A stretch of 34,423 bases of DNA from NCBI GenBank assembly GCA_002409145.1, contig DHUL01000076.1:26579-61001 (forward strand). Direction: 5' to 3'. A program made the translations under genes and the position numbers. The notes beneath the pieces are model-generated. The model saw only the letters and a list, made by a program, of their open reading frames with translations, did not search any database and was not told the DNA's origin. Shown piece after piece: positions 9,401-17,721 of this stretch (position 1 is its first letter; each line of letters begins with the position of its first letter). Origin of the DNA: Bacteroidales bacterium UBA5235 (GTDB taxonomy: Bacteria; Bacteroidota; Bacteroidia; Bacteroidales; VadinHA17).

Positions 9401-9835
9401 TATCCTCCTCTCTGTATACTGGCTCACATAGTACTCATTGACAAGACCCTGCGACAGGGTCTTAAGCCCGGCATCCTGTAGACAGACCAGGTCCAGGGCA
9501 ACATCCCTGCTGCTGTTATTTTGCAGATCAATCGCCCATTCCCAGCTCAGGCTCTTTCCTGACAGGCTCAGACGGCATATGTATCCGATACTATCCCAAC
9601 GTCCTGCAGCAGTGTATGTGCCGTTATTCACACGGAAGAGGCTTTCACTCCCGGGACCGGTAAGCGGACGGTTCTCAATTCCGCCATCTCTCTTCCTAAG
9701 CCATATTCCGGCATATGCACCTGAATAAACAGTTGCCCGGCGGAGGCTGATCATAACTGTGTCAGTATATATGCACGCGACAGCCCCGTTATTAAGAAAC
9801 TCAACCGTCAGTCCTGCACTGTTGCTGATCTTCAT
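6431..9835 (-). CDS. GH94 phosphorylase, 1,2-beta-oligoglucan phosphorylase-like
   Basis: 1134 aa without a signal peptide, so cytoplasmic. The N-terminal third is beta-rich and includes NEYYVSQYTE and VCCRQNMKESGGYPWL, which resemble 1,2-beta-oligoglucan phosphorylase (SOGP) as I remember it rather than the shorter cellobiose phosphorylases. The (alpha/alpha)6 catalytic part has AAWGTRDVSQGPVELLL, GDLVYWCL, GGGDWNDSL (Asp778, Asp781, the motif that holds the GH94 general acid) and IGLMYIHEHIRFAESLA. The length fits SOGP at about 1100 aa. The expected reaction is reversible phosphorolysis of beta-1,2-oligoglucans to glucose 1-phosphate and a shortened chain. It follows GH35 with 88 bp between, the longest gap in the locus, where an internal promoter is possible; a small palindrome CAGGTCAACCTG lies at 9898-9909. 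Another GH94 specificity cannot be excluded from sequence alone. Confidence 0.8.
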   Translation of the reverse strand: MKISNSAGLTVEFLNNGAVACIYTDTVMISLRRATVYSGAYAGIWLRKRDGGIENRPLTGPGSESLFRVNNGTYTAAGRWDSIGYICRLSLSGKSLSWEWAIDLQNNSSRDVALDLVCLQDAGLKTLSQGLVNEYYVSQYTERRILEDPFRGKVVCCRQNMKESGGYPWLMMASRGRAATACTDGMQFYGKSYRATGIPEALLAETLGGGYAGESSVIAIQEEPFVLPAGGTRTVRFVLTFIGNHQPATSETDLDRLKGLATEFSDYHAGAEVQQMNEELHKLLRGPAALSGLKGFRKPESDLLSNPVMLQAEELSQKEIDSYFPGPRRFAEFSGDRLLSFFYNENRHVMLREKELMADRPHGHIIHTRSRLVPDEAIMSTTAFAFGVFNSHITQGNTNFNVLLSVCNSQFNINPVSGQRIFVVAGGKRMLLGVPSAFEMGLNHCRWLYRYGSSLYQVRTWATGSVPQVNMDFQVLDGEPVALVVTHDFDEMNGWSIRSDVIAGEYIALPAAGSMISRKFPDASFRLTVQYSGNMYHAGEKRLPGSDHNLNSGRLFTVETEPLSRFCLSITGCVPAGFESVLFDDGGKQLASDIIDALEGWKEMSRSLSIRSNDDDIKAISEILPWFGMNAATHYLTPYGLEQFSGAAWGTRDVSQGPVELLLAMGRYAEAKEVLKIIFSNQEPDGGWPQWWMFDSYNDIRADSAHGDLVYWCLIALSSYIRATGDIGFLDEKLPYFRKDIKAQKIINPLREHIDRLVKKVTGSFVPGKSLVRYGGGDWNDSLQPVNRELADRLISSWMVEMNYQAFRQYAEVCFMAGDRGSADEMSRYSEMIRTDFNRYLVSDGVVAGYGLTGDDGRIILLLHPSDTMTGIRYSLLPMERGIVSGIFTPEQAAGHLELINRHLTGPDGARLMDRPLRYSGGTEKLFRRAESSTFFGREIGLMYIHEHIRFAESLARTGQAGEFLRALRQATPVGYADTVHCADIRQSNCYYSSSDAIFETRYQADEKYHEIIEGKITLRGGWRVYSSGPGIFAGIIMTHLLGIRREWGRIIIDPVMPASLDGLEASMTIMSRTITFVYHIREGCCGPKRITANERDVAFTPVENQYRHGGAALDESVFAGMPAENENRVGIYL

Positions 9836-9923
9836 TGCCTTATTTTTTTATAATTCCCTTTAGTTGCCCGATTAGTTGTGATATTCACGATCTGTCGCAG
9901 GTCAACCTGTTTCCGGACACCTC

Positions 9924-12356
9924 TTAACCGAGGGTGATCCTAAGTTCCATCTCCTCTCTGTGCCTGTGGCAGTAGGTGATCACCATGCGACCCCCGATGA
10001 CTCGGAGATCAGCCGGCATCCGGCTGATCTCCGCCCTGTCTGTTCTTGCTGTTCCGGGACCCTCGAGCACTGTTTCGCCCGGAAGGTCGCGGTCTCCACT
10101 GAGGGTCAGAATTATCTCATCACCCTCCTTCCTGAGACCAGACAGATCAGAAGTGGTATGGAGCAGGGTTATGCCCTCCGCCAGGGGCATGCAGACAGGA
10201 GTCAGTACTGCCAGCAGCGGTGGCAGCGATATCTTTTCTCCACCCATCGGCAGGCTTACTGGCTCACCGGTGACAGGATGAGTATAAGTAACCCTGCCGC
10301 TCTGCTCTTCGTTGTAGTAGTTTGCCACAAAGAGCAATGCCCTGCCGTCACCGGTAAATCTCTGCCGGGTGATTATGAATCTGTTTTCAGATGAGGCATT
10401 ACGCAACCTCGCACCTGATCTCTCCAGCAACTTTTCATAGAATGTCCTGTGTGCTTCCGTATCAAATCCGGCCCAGGTACCGATGAATGTAACCATCCCG
10501 TTCCCCACTTTCTTCTCAAAGCCACACGGAGTACCGCTGATGGTGCGGGCAACGATCTCAGCGCCGGAAAGCGATTCCGGTGTGAATACAATCTGGGGAT
10601 TGCTGCACTTAATGTCATGCAGATCAAACAGGTCGATAAGCGGGGAGTCGATCACCTCGGCTCCCGAGGGAGTTACCCCTATGATGTCACGAAGGATGGT
10701 GCAGGGCTGCTGCGTTGTTTCCCTGTCAGGAAGGAAAGGATAGATTACCGCATGGCCTCCGCCGGTTATATAACCGGCTACGGTCTTTTGTGCCTGGGTA
10801 TCCATCTCATCTGTTGCAAAAACCCAGACCTGCCTGTACTGTGAAAGGGACTCAGGCGGGGTGCTGCCAAGGTCAGCCATGTCATAATCAATATTGAGCA
10901 CCTGCAGAGCCTTCAGCAGGCCGTCAAAATATGCAGGTTTCCGGATGGCCGAGGGTACGTAGGTCAGTCCTGTAGCTTCTCCGGCCGGCCTCTCAAGCTC
11001 TGTAGCATACCAATGAGCGTAGAACAGTACGCAGACCTCAGCCCTTCGGCAGGAATTGACAATAATGTCTCCCGACAGGGCAGTCATGCGGCTCATCTTC
11101 CGGACAACCGGCCATGCGGTGCCGCGCCTGCCATCGGCATCGAGCGGAGTGAACCAGTAAAAAGTGTCGCCGGAGTAACCCCTGCGGCTCACATTCCGGC
11201 CCTGGGAAAACATGTAAAAGTTCCATCCCTTCAGTCCGTTGGCTATGCCGGCCTTGTAGAACAGCTCCATCTCACGCGGATTTGTCACCACATGATACTC
11301 ACGCGAGCCGCTCTGGAACTCAGCCGCAAAGAGTGGCCCGCCACCCTGCATTGCCAGGGTGATATCATTGATAATCCTGTCATCGTGGAGATTCCTGTAA
11401 GAGACAAACTCCGGGATATGGTCAACACCGAAGATGATCCCGCTCCTCCCCCTGAAGAGGTCTTCATACATCGTAATATTCACAGGGAACTCGTAACCGT
11501 TGCCATAAATCCATCCCGGAAGGTTATGGTACAGAGGAACCGTTACTCCCCGATCCCTTATCATTGTGCCGAGCATCCTGAGGTAGTCTCCGTAATACCG
11601 TCTCCAGAAGCTGTGCCATGCATTGTCGCGGCCACGGTCAGCCGGAGATTCATAGGATTCGTGCCCGTCAGGGGGCAGTTCAATCTCATGGAAGCTGTCA
11701 TAAGATGTTCCCCACTGCCTGTTAACCTCACTGACAGTCCGGTACTTCTCCGAAATCCATGAGATAAACCTTTTCCTGACCTCGTTACTGTAATCGGCCT
11801 GCCTGGCCAGCCATGAGAATAAACCTATCTCATTGCAGACCTGGACCATTATGACGGGACCCCCGGCCTGCATCTCATTGTTCCTGATGACAGGCATCAC
11901 ATGGTCATACCACAGCCTTACCTTTCCCAGGTAATCTTTGTTGAAGAGGCTGACACCGTCACTCATAACCCTGCCCCCCCGGCGTGTGCGCATACGCACT
12001 CCCTCACCGTACCGCTCCAGGAACCAGTCAGGCAGTCCCGCGCCCCTGAATTCTGCAAGGATGAAAGGGCCGGGCTTGACAATGGCTTGCAGACCATGCT
12101 CTTTACACTTTCGGAGCCAGCCGTTCAGGTCCTTTTCGGGACAGGAATTGCCGTCGAAATCAAACACCCCCTCAACCTCTTCATGCCAGGCCCACGGAAC
12201 ATAAGTGCTGACCGCCTTTAATCCGGCACCTACAGCCTCATCAAGATGCCTGTCCCAAAGCTCGTGCCTGATCCTGAAATAGTGTATCTCCCCGGAATTG
12301 AGGAATATCCTTTTGCCGTTGAGATAGAAATTGTTATCCTTAATGTTGAATGTCAT
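9924..12356 (-). CDS. GH35 glycoside hydrolase, possibly beta-1,2-glucan-specific
   Basis: 810 aa, no signal peptide, so cytoplasmic. The N-terminal TIM barrel starts with the family motif FLNSGEIHYFRI and has TYVPWAWHE, the acid/base Glu176 in VQVCNEIG and the nucleophile Glu346 in FAAEFQSG. The C-terminal half has a flavodoxin-like trimer domain (VCVLFYAHWY, VWVFATDEMD, GGGHAVIYPF) and beta-rich ends. GH35 is best known for beta-galactosidases, which would usually be the automatic label. Here it sits 14 bp after the symporter gene and next to the SOGP-like phosphorylase, and GH35 includes a characterised beta-1,2-glucosyltransferase (recalled, Ignavibacterium album). A role in transferring or hydrolysing sophorose or short beta-1,2-oligoglucans is therefore more likely than lactose cleavage. 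Family certain, specificity inferred. Confidence 0.88.
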   Translation of the reverse strand: MTFNIKDNNFYLNGKRIFLNSGEIHYFRIRHELWDRHLDEAVGAGLKAVSTYVPWAWHEEVEGVFDFDGNSCPEKDLNGWLRKCKEHGLQAIVKPGPFILAEFRGAGLPDWFLERYGEGVRMRTRRGGRVMSDGVSLFNKDYLGKVRLWYDHVMPVIRNNEMQAGGPVIMVQVCNEIGLFSWLARQADYSNEVRKRFISWISEKYRTVSEVNRQWGTSYDSFHEIELPPDGHESYESPADRGRDNAWHSFWRRYYGDYLRMLGTMIRDRGVTVPLYHNLPGWIYGNGYEFPVNITMYEDLFRGRSGIIFGVDHIPEFVSYRNLHDDRIINDITLAMQGGGPLFAAEFQSGSREYHVVTNPREMELFYKAGIANGLKGWNFYMFSQGRNVSRRGYSGDTFYWFTPLDADGRRGTAWPVVRKMSRMTALSGDIIVNSCRRAEVCVLFYAHWYATELERPAGEATGLTYVPSAIRKPAYFDGLLKALQVLNIDYDMADLGSTPPESLSQYRQVWVFATDEMDTQAQKTVAGYITGGGHAVIYPFLPDRETTQQPCTILRDIIGVTPSGAEVIDSPLIDLFDLHDIKCSNPQIVFTPESLSGAEIVARTISGTPCGFEKKVGNGMVTFIGTWAGFDTEAHRTFYEKLLERSGARLRNASSENRFIITRQRFTGDGRALLFVANYYNEEQSGRVTYTHPVTGEPVSLPMGGEKISLPPLLAVLTPVCMPLAEGITLLHTTSDLSGLRKEGDEIILTLSGDRDLPGETVLEGPGTARTDRAEISRMPADLRVIGGRMVITYCHRHREEMELRITLG

Positions 12357-12370
12357 ATAGTAAGTATTTA

Positions 12371-14461
12371 TCAGGCCTCATGCGCTAATTCAGCCTGACC
12401 GTCATTGCTCCCGTTTCCTCGTTTTTTCCTGAGCAGCTCTTTTATCTCCATCGTTCTTTTCTCTGTCAGTCCGTAACGGAAGGCAAACACGAGTGCCAGC
12501 AGGCACAGTATCACCGGCAATCCGATCTCCACCACCCGCATCATCAGCAGTGTGTAGGGCGACTGTTTCTTGAGAGGTCCGATTCCGGCACTGATTGGTG
12601 CGAGGCCTGATTCAATAACCTCAAGCGGTGATCCGGGCTCCAGGGCATAAATCATTTTGTTCAGTTCTGCTACGCTGCTGATCAGGTGTTCGGTATGGTC
12701 ACGGCTCTTCTTCTGTTCATTTGACCTGGTGCGGAGATGAACCAGCAAGTCAAAGGAGTTGATCCTGGCCTTTGTCAGTTTTGATTGCATAATCAATGGC
12801 AATGTAGCCCTGATCAGGCTGTCGACGTCCTGAGCCTGCGCTCCGGCAGCAGCAGATGCAAGAGCCAGGTTGTGCTTCTCAAGAGCTGCAATGTTTTGCC
12901 TCGTAACTGCGTTTGCGTTCATCAGCACATTCTCTCTCCGGGCTTCAATCTCCGGAGAAATGATTTTCTTCCTTTCAGGCTTTTTTACAACCTCACTTTC
13001 AAGGTATAACAGGTAGTCATTCGATTCCTTCAGAGCATCAGCAGCCTGTGACTGTGCATTCTTCAGCCAGGTACGCGTGGCTGTGGCATCACCCGTGTAA
13101 CCTTTCCAGTAGGTTACTTTGGCCTGAATATCGCGAACGCTTCCCTGGAGACCGTCAACCTTTGTTACCTGGGTCTCGTCAAAGAGTGTGAGGGTGATCA
13201 GTATCCCCGCCACGAAACTGGCGAATGCCGTACCGAGTTTAATGAACCACCAGTAAATTGAGTAATAGCTCCCCTCTGTGCGGTGACCTGTACGGAGCTC
13301 ATCCTCATCGCATATGTCGCCCACCATTGAAGAACCGAGGGTGAAAAAGAAGAGCATGCCAGCAGAAAGCATTATGGTGGGAATGATAACCAGGTAAGGA
13401 TGTTCAGGATTGTAGCATACAATCTTGGAGAGCTGGGCCAGGGTCATGAGAAGCATGGATATGATCAGCGTGTTCCTCTTCCCCAGCTTCGGACTGATCC
13501 AGTTGAGAGGGAAGACGGCAAGTACACCCGTGATCGCCCATATTGTTCCGTTTATTCCCAGCAGCTGTGCACCGGCAACCTTGTCACCGCCAAAGACGTA
13601 AAAAATGGGAATGTATGAACCAAGCAGGTTTACAAAATTGAAACCCATTGCCAGGGTGAAGATGGTTAGCACCAGGTAGATATAATTCTTATTGGTACCA
13701 ACAATCTTAATATCATTCCAGAAATGAGTCTTCTCCTGCTTTGAGACCCTTACGAATCCCGGTTCACGCAGCTTCGCAGTCCACCAGAAGGAGAGCGGAA
13801 TCAGTACGGCTGCAATCATCAGTGAGACGTAACGCATCCCGTCAGCCTCATTGCCTCCCGGACCCCTGAACACTTCCATATTGGCCAGGGCGAAGAGCCA
13901 CGGGGTACTCATTGCGAACAGATTGCCCACAAAACTTTTTCCACTGAAGAGGCGGGTACGTTCGTGCGGGTCCGATGTCATCTCCATCCCGAGTGCACCG
14001 TGAGGTATCTCGAAGATGGTTGTGGCAGTGAAGAAGAGCAACAGAGCAAAGAGAATATAAAAAAGCTGGAAACTCCGGAACCCGGTCTCACTCGGGAACC
14101 AGGCATGCACCATCTCTCCTTTGGGGATCCACCACAATACCACAAAGAATACCGCAACGGCTATACCCCCGATCAGGAGGAACGGCCTGCGCCTCCCGAA
14201 CCTGCTTCGTGTGTTGTCTGACAGGTGGCCGACTATTGGATCCGAAAACGCATCCCAGAGCCTGGGGATTATCATAATGAGCCCCAGCCAAAAGGCGCTG
14301 AGTCCCAGGCTGATATTTCCCATCAGCCCCACCAGCTGCCCGGCGATGTTGAAAAGCGCTACGGGAATAATACCACCTGCAGAATAGGCAGCGAGCTGAC
14401 CGAATGTTATCCGGTCATAGCCTTGCACCTCCTTTCCGCGACTCGTCTTCGTGTCTTCCAT
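12371..14461 (-). CDS. GPH-family (MFS_2) sugar:cation symporter with large helical insertion
   Basis: 696 aa, while GPH/MelB-type symporters usually have about 450-500. The family signature is clear: RLWDAFSDPIVGHLSDNTRSRFGRRRP is split here as RLWDAFSDPIVG (67-78) and GRRRPFLL (89-96), with EIPHGALGME (151-160) and IGDICDEDELRTG-like GDICDEDELRTG (381-392). Eleven helices are complete by about residue 428. Residues about 430-635 are then a hydrophilic, helix-rich stretch before the last helix (about 636-663). In the standard N-in topology the TM11-TM12 loop faces the periplasm, so the extra domain is probably periplasmic. The gene lies between the six-hairpin enzyme and GH35 with gaps of 21 and 14 bp. 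The likely role is proton- or sodium-driven import of short glucosides for the cytoplasmic GH94 and GH35. Confidence 0.88.
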   Translation of the reverse strand: MEDTKTSRGKEVQGYDRITFGQLAAYSAGGIIPVALFNIAGQLVGLMGNISLGLSAFWLGLIMIIPRLWDAFSDPIVGHLSDNTRSRFGRRRPFLLIGGIAVAVFFVVLWWIPKGEMVHAWFPSETGFRSFQLFYILFALLLFFTATTIFEIPHGALGMEMTSDPHERTRLFSGKSFVGNLFAMSTPWLFALANMEVFRGPGGNEADGMRYVSLMIAAVLIPLSFWWTAKLREPGFVRVSKQEKTHFWNDIKIVGTNKNYIYLVLTIFTLAMGFNFVNLLGSYIPIFYVFGGDKVAGAQLLGINGTIWAITGVLAVFPLNWISPKLGKRNTLIISMLLMTLAQLSKIVCYNPEHPYLVIIPTIMLSAGMLFFFTLGSSMVGDICDEDELRTGHRTEGSYYSIYWWFIKLGTAFASFVAGILITLTLFDETQVTKVDGLQGSVRDIQAKVTYWKGYTGDATATRTWLKNAQSQAADALKESNDYLLYLESEVVKKPERKKIISPEIEARRENVLMNANAVTRQNIAALEKHNLALASAAAGAQAQDVDSLIRATLPLIMQSKLTKARINSFDLLVHLRTRSNEQKKSRDHTEHLISSVAELNKMIYALEPGSPLEVIESGLAPISAGIGPLKKQSPYTLLMMRVVEIGLPVILCLLALVFAFRYGLTEKRTMEIKELLRKKRGNGSNDGQAELAHEA

Positions 14462-14482
14462 CAGTTTTCCTGTTATGTGTAC

Positions 14483-17400
14483 TTAATATCTGATTATCAC
14501 CTCAGCAGGGATCTCTGTAACGGAGATATCCCTCCCGGAATAACCTTTTACCTCAGTTCCGTTTACAGTCACCGTTGACGGCATGGCCCCGCCGTTGAAG
14601 TTTCGTATTCTGACACCTCCCCGGGGCAGGTTGAGGGCACCTGTTATGCTGAACCGGTAGGCATTCCCCTCCTTCCTGACGGAGTAGGAAATATCTCCGT
14701 ACCAGGTGGGGAGGTTGCTTACCGACATGCCACCGGGAGCATCAATCCAATCCTGGCACAGGGCTGCGGCAAGAACCAGGGTGTGGTCATACTCATTCTC
14801 ATATACGAACATTGACCTGACGGCATTGATGAAATCGCTGCCACACCATGTGTGAGGCATGTCCCCGATAAATCCCGGGAAGCGACGGTCTCTCCAGACA
14901 ACCTCCGCCCAGTGGTTCCATCCATGCGGCATCTGGTCATTGAGAAGAAACTCAATCAGTTCATGAGCCCTCTCAGGCTGGTCAAGCATAATAAATGAAC
15001 CTATCAGCCTGTTTTCATAAGGAGTGTAGTTGACCCAATCCAGGAGGCCGTCTCTCCTTTTTTTGAAGAACTCGTAATACTTCTCAAACGTGTTGTAGAC
15101 CTGGGGTACGGGGAGGTTGCCCAGTTCATTGCACGGAGTCAGGGCAATGGTTGTTGATGTGGCGTCAAAATCTCCTAGTTCCACACATCCGGGGATGTAG
15201 TCAATCCCTCTTACCTTCATCGAGAGGTCAATCGAATTGTAAAGGTTTTTACGGAACTCGTCGCGCATAAGCGTCATTCTTTCCCGCTGCTCGTCTTCCA
15301 TCAGAATTTCCTGTATCTCCACAGCATCTTTCAGGCCTTTCATTATGAAGAAATTATCCCAGTATGAGTGCATCGGCTTTGCCGAATAACCCTCATGGCT
15401 GATTGATTCAGGCACCAGGCCGTAATATGCCCTTATGCTGTCATTACCGTTCCTGAAATGATCGGTTGATCTCTCTGCCACCAGCGATCCTATATAATCA
15501 ACCGCTTTAATGACATGTGGATTCATTGATCTCAGAAAAGCGGTATCACCGGTGAAATTGAAATATTCACGGATGAGGTAGATGAGCTGGCCGTGGCTGT
15601 CATTCTCCGGCACAGGATCAGGCCCCCGGAAGTCAACCACGCATGGTACCTTACCATTCTCATACTGATGCGCGGCGTACCATTCAATGAACTCCCTGAC
15701 CTCGGAGACTATGCCTGACTTGAGAAGAGCTGATGACGTGAGCGAGCCGTCACGTATCCAGCTCCTGTCATATGAACGAGAACCGGGCTGGATACCGGCT
15801 TTGTCCCTGTTGATAAGTATGTATGCCAGGTTTGACCGCCATGTGTCAATCAGCCTGTCGGCCGAAGACGGGAGATCAAAACGGATATGACCAGTTCTGT
15901 TGTTCCAGTAGTCCGCCGAAGCGCAAAATGCTTCCCTGACAGAAGCTCCGGTCAAAACATCCGTGGCCGCTTCAGGTAATATCCTGTGATATGGAATGAC
16001 GGCAAAAATCTCCTTCGACTCACCTGGTTCAAGATTTATCCTGTACCTTATAACCCCGCCGGCCATTCCGGTCGGATCTGTCACGCTCAGCGACACAGGC
16101 ATCTCACCTCTTCCAATCATCTCAACAGGACTGCCCTCATCGAACTTTGAAGCGCCAAAGGAATCATACTCCTCAGTCAGTCTGACCAGTTTGCCATCAA
16201 CAGAGATCAGTCCTTTGCTGATCTCACTGACTGATTTAATCATGCCGACTCCACCGACGGTATTGAGAAACTGGTAGTATGGATTCACCTGGAACGGGCG
16301 GAGCAGAAGGTAAAATTCAAACTCCACCGGCTCTTCAGCAGTATTTTCAAACCAATAACCAATATAAAGCTCAGAGTTGTCATTGGGACTGCCACCCGAG
16401 GAGACACCGGTCACGAAAGTGATCCCGCCATACCTCCACTCCACGGAGGGAAGAAAGACAAAATCACCGGTATATCCCGGGAAACCCATCCCCTGCACAG
16501 GCTGGACGTTGCTGTGATTTAAAAGGGTGTTTCCGATTTTCAGCATGGGCTCTATGGAAAAGCGTGCTTTTTCTGCTTCCACCATGCCGTCCTCGCTTAT
16601 CAGTGCCTCCTTTGTGTCGCCGTTCACCCCGGTGACGGTCCAGTACGAGGCCCTTCCGCTGAAATAATCAGGATAACTGCCCGCGGGCGAGTTCCTGGCA
16701 GTGTACATGAAGAAATCATTGGGAGTGATGGTACTCATGACATCAGGAATTATTATCTCCCTGATGCCATAGGATCTGCCGCTGGCAGGTTCCAGAAGGT
16801 CAATCCGGAGAAAAGCAGCCTCGGCTTCCGGCAATCTGATGATACTTGAATTCCCGCGGTTGAGACTGACGGAATATGCCTTCTCCCATTTCTTTCCGTC
16901 AGATGAGATGCAAACCTCAAAGGCTTCAGCATGGTTACCTTCAAGCCATTCAATATGCAGTCCCCCGAATTCCCGCCTGCCTTTGAAATCAAAGGTGATA
17001 TTCTGCTTTCCTCCCTTCCAGCTCAGCCAGAAGGTTTCACCTGATCCGTCAGCTGCAAGCTCCGGCCTGTGACGCCTGGCAGATGACGATGCGTTGATGG
17101 CAGGCTTGGGCCAGTCATCAGTCTCCTGAGGCAGGGGCCTGAACTTCAGGTCGTCAAGCCAGAGTGTTCCCTTCCCTCCGACAGAGGAGGCAACGGTGAA
17201 CTCAATCCTGTCTATCCTCTTCAAATCGTGATCTTCAGCCGGCCCCCAGGCAAAACTGATATGCCGCTTCTTTATACGTATCTTCGTCCACGCGTGCGGA
17301 AAATCATAGTTACGGTTATTGACCCACCACACATTGTTCCCGGTGCTGTCAATGAACTTTATCTCGAAATTGTTCGCAGGTGATTCGGCCCGGAGCCAGA

Positions 17401-17674
17401 AGGTAAATTCATAGTTATCAGGCAGGTCTATCGGGAACAGTTTCTGTATGCCGCCAAAGCCGGTTCCCCCGGTGAATTCATAGTCAATCCTTATAGCATT
17501 GCCTGTTACCCCTTTATCAGCAGACAGGCCCAGGGTAACACCATCAGAGATGTTACGTGACCAGCCTGAAGCCTGTTCAAAATCCTCCAGAATGATTTCC
17601 TGGGCTGTTGCAGCAACTGATGTCAGTGCAATAAGCAGCAGCATGGCTTCTGTTTTTCTGATTCGGTAATTCAT
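14483..17674 (-). CDS. Modular six-hairpin glycosidase-like enzyme with two carbohydrate-binding-type domains, family unassigned
   Basis: 1063 aa. A signal peptide (about 1-25, ending ATAQE) places it in the periplasm or outside. Residues about 27-185 form a jelly roll like CBM11/CIA30 (ILEDFEQASGW to GTLWLDDLKF). About 190-312 is an F5/8 type C (discoidin/CBM32-like) domain (ELAADGSGETFW, RIDLLEPASG, GIREIII). About 320-590 is a beta-supersandwich-like region, and about 600-990 an (alpha/alpha)6 barrel with RSYDRSWIRDGSL (about 632-644), PVPENDSHGQLIYLI and MPHGWNHWAEVVW. A short beta domain ends the protein. The barrel is distantly reminiscent of GH15/GH63/GH94 folds, but I cannot place it in a numbered family. 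Its position between the GH144 genes and the symporter suggests a periplasmic exo-acting enzyme on beta-1,2-oligoglucosides, by context only. A lyase or phosphorylase activity is not excluded. Confidence 0.75.
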   Translation of the reverse strand: MNYRIRKTEAMLLLIALTSVAATAQEIILEDFEQASGWSRNISDGVTLGLSADKGVTGNAIRIDYEFTGGTGFGGIQKLFPIDLPDNYEFTFWLRAESPANNFEIKFIDSTGNNVWWVNNRNYDFPHAWTKIRIKKRHISFAWGPAEDHDLKRIDRIEFTVASSVGGKGTLWLDDLKFRPLPQETDDWPKPAINASSSARRHRPELAADGSGETFWLSWKGGKQNITFDFKGRREFGGLHIEWLEGNHAEAFEVCISSDGKKWEKAYSVSLNRGNSSIIRLPEAEAAFLRIDLLEPASGRSYGIREIIIPDVMSTITPNDFFMYTARNSPAGSYPDYFSGRASYWTVTGVNGDTKEALISEDGMVEAEKARFSIEPMLKIGNTLLNHSNVQPVQGMGFPGYTGDFVFLPSVEWRYGGITFVTGVSSGGSPNDNSELYIGYWFENTAEEPVEFEFYLLLRPFQVNPYYQFLNTVGGVGMIKSVSEISKGLISVDGKLVRLTEEYDSFGASKFDEGSPVEMIGRGEMPVSLSVTDPTGMAGGVIRYRINLEPGESKEIFAVIPYHRILPEAATDVLTGASVREAFCASADYWNNRTGHIRFDLPSSADRLIDTWRSNLAYILINRDKAGIQPGSRSYDRSWIRDGSLTSSALLKSGIVSEVREFIEWYAAHQYENGKVPCVVDFRGPDPVPENDSHGQLIYLIREYFNFTGDTAFLRSMNPHVIKAVDYIGSLVAERSTDHFRNGNDSIRAYYGLVPESISHEGYSAKPMHSYWDNFFIMKGLKDAVEIQEILMEDEQRERMTLMRDEFRKNLYNSIDLSMKVRGIDYIPGCVELGDFDATSTTIALTPCNELGNLPVPQVYNTFEKYYEFFKKRRDGLLDWVNYTPYENRLIGSFIMLDQPERAHELIEFLLNDQMPHGWNHWAEVVWRDRRFPGFIGDMPHTWCGSDFINAVRSMFVYENEYDHTLVLAAALCQDWIDAPGGMSVSNLPTWYGDISYSVRKEGNAYRFSITGALNLPRGGVRIRNFNGGAMPSTVTVNGTEVKGYSGRDISVTEIPAEVIIRY

Positions 17675-17721
17675 GTTTCGGGTGTCGGTTGGCGGTCTCA
17701 GGCACGGCTCCGGTTACAATT

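Noticed and set aside
11013..11762. Long plus-strand open frame (249 codons) inside the GH35 gene
   Set aside because: It is antisense to a clearly conserved GH35 catalytic region, lacks recognisable domains, and is of a kind seen opposite many genes in this GC range.
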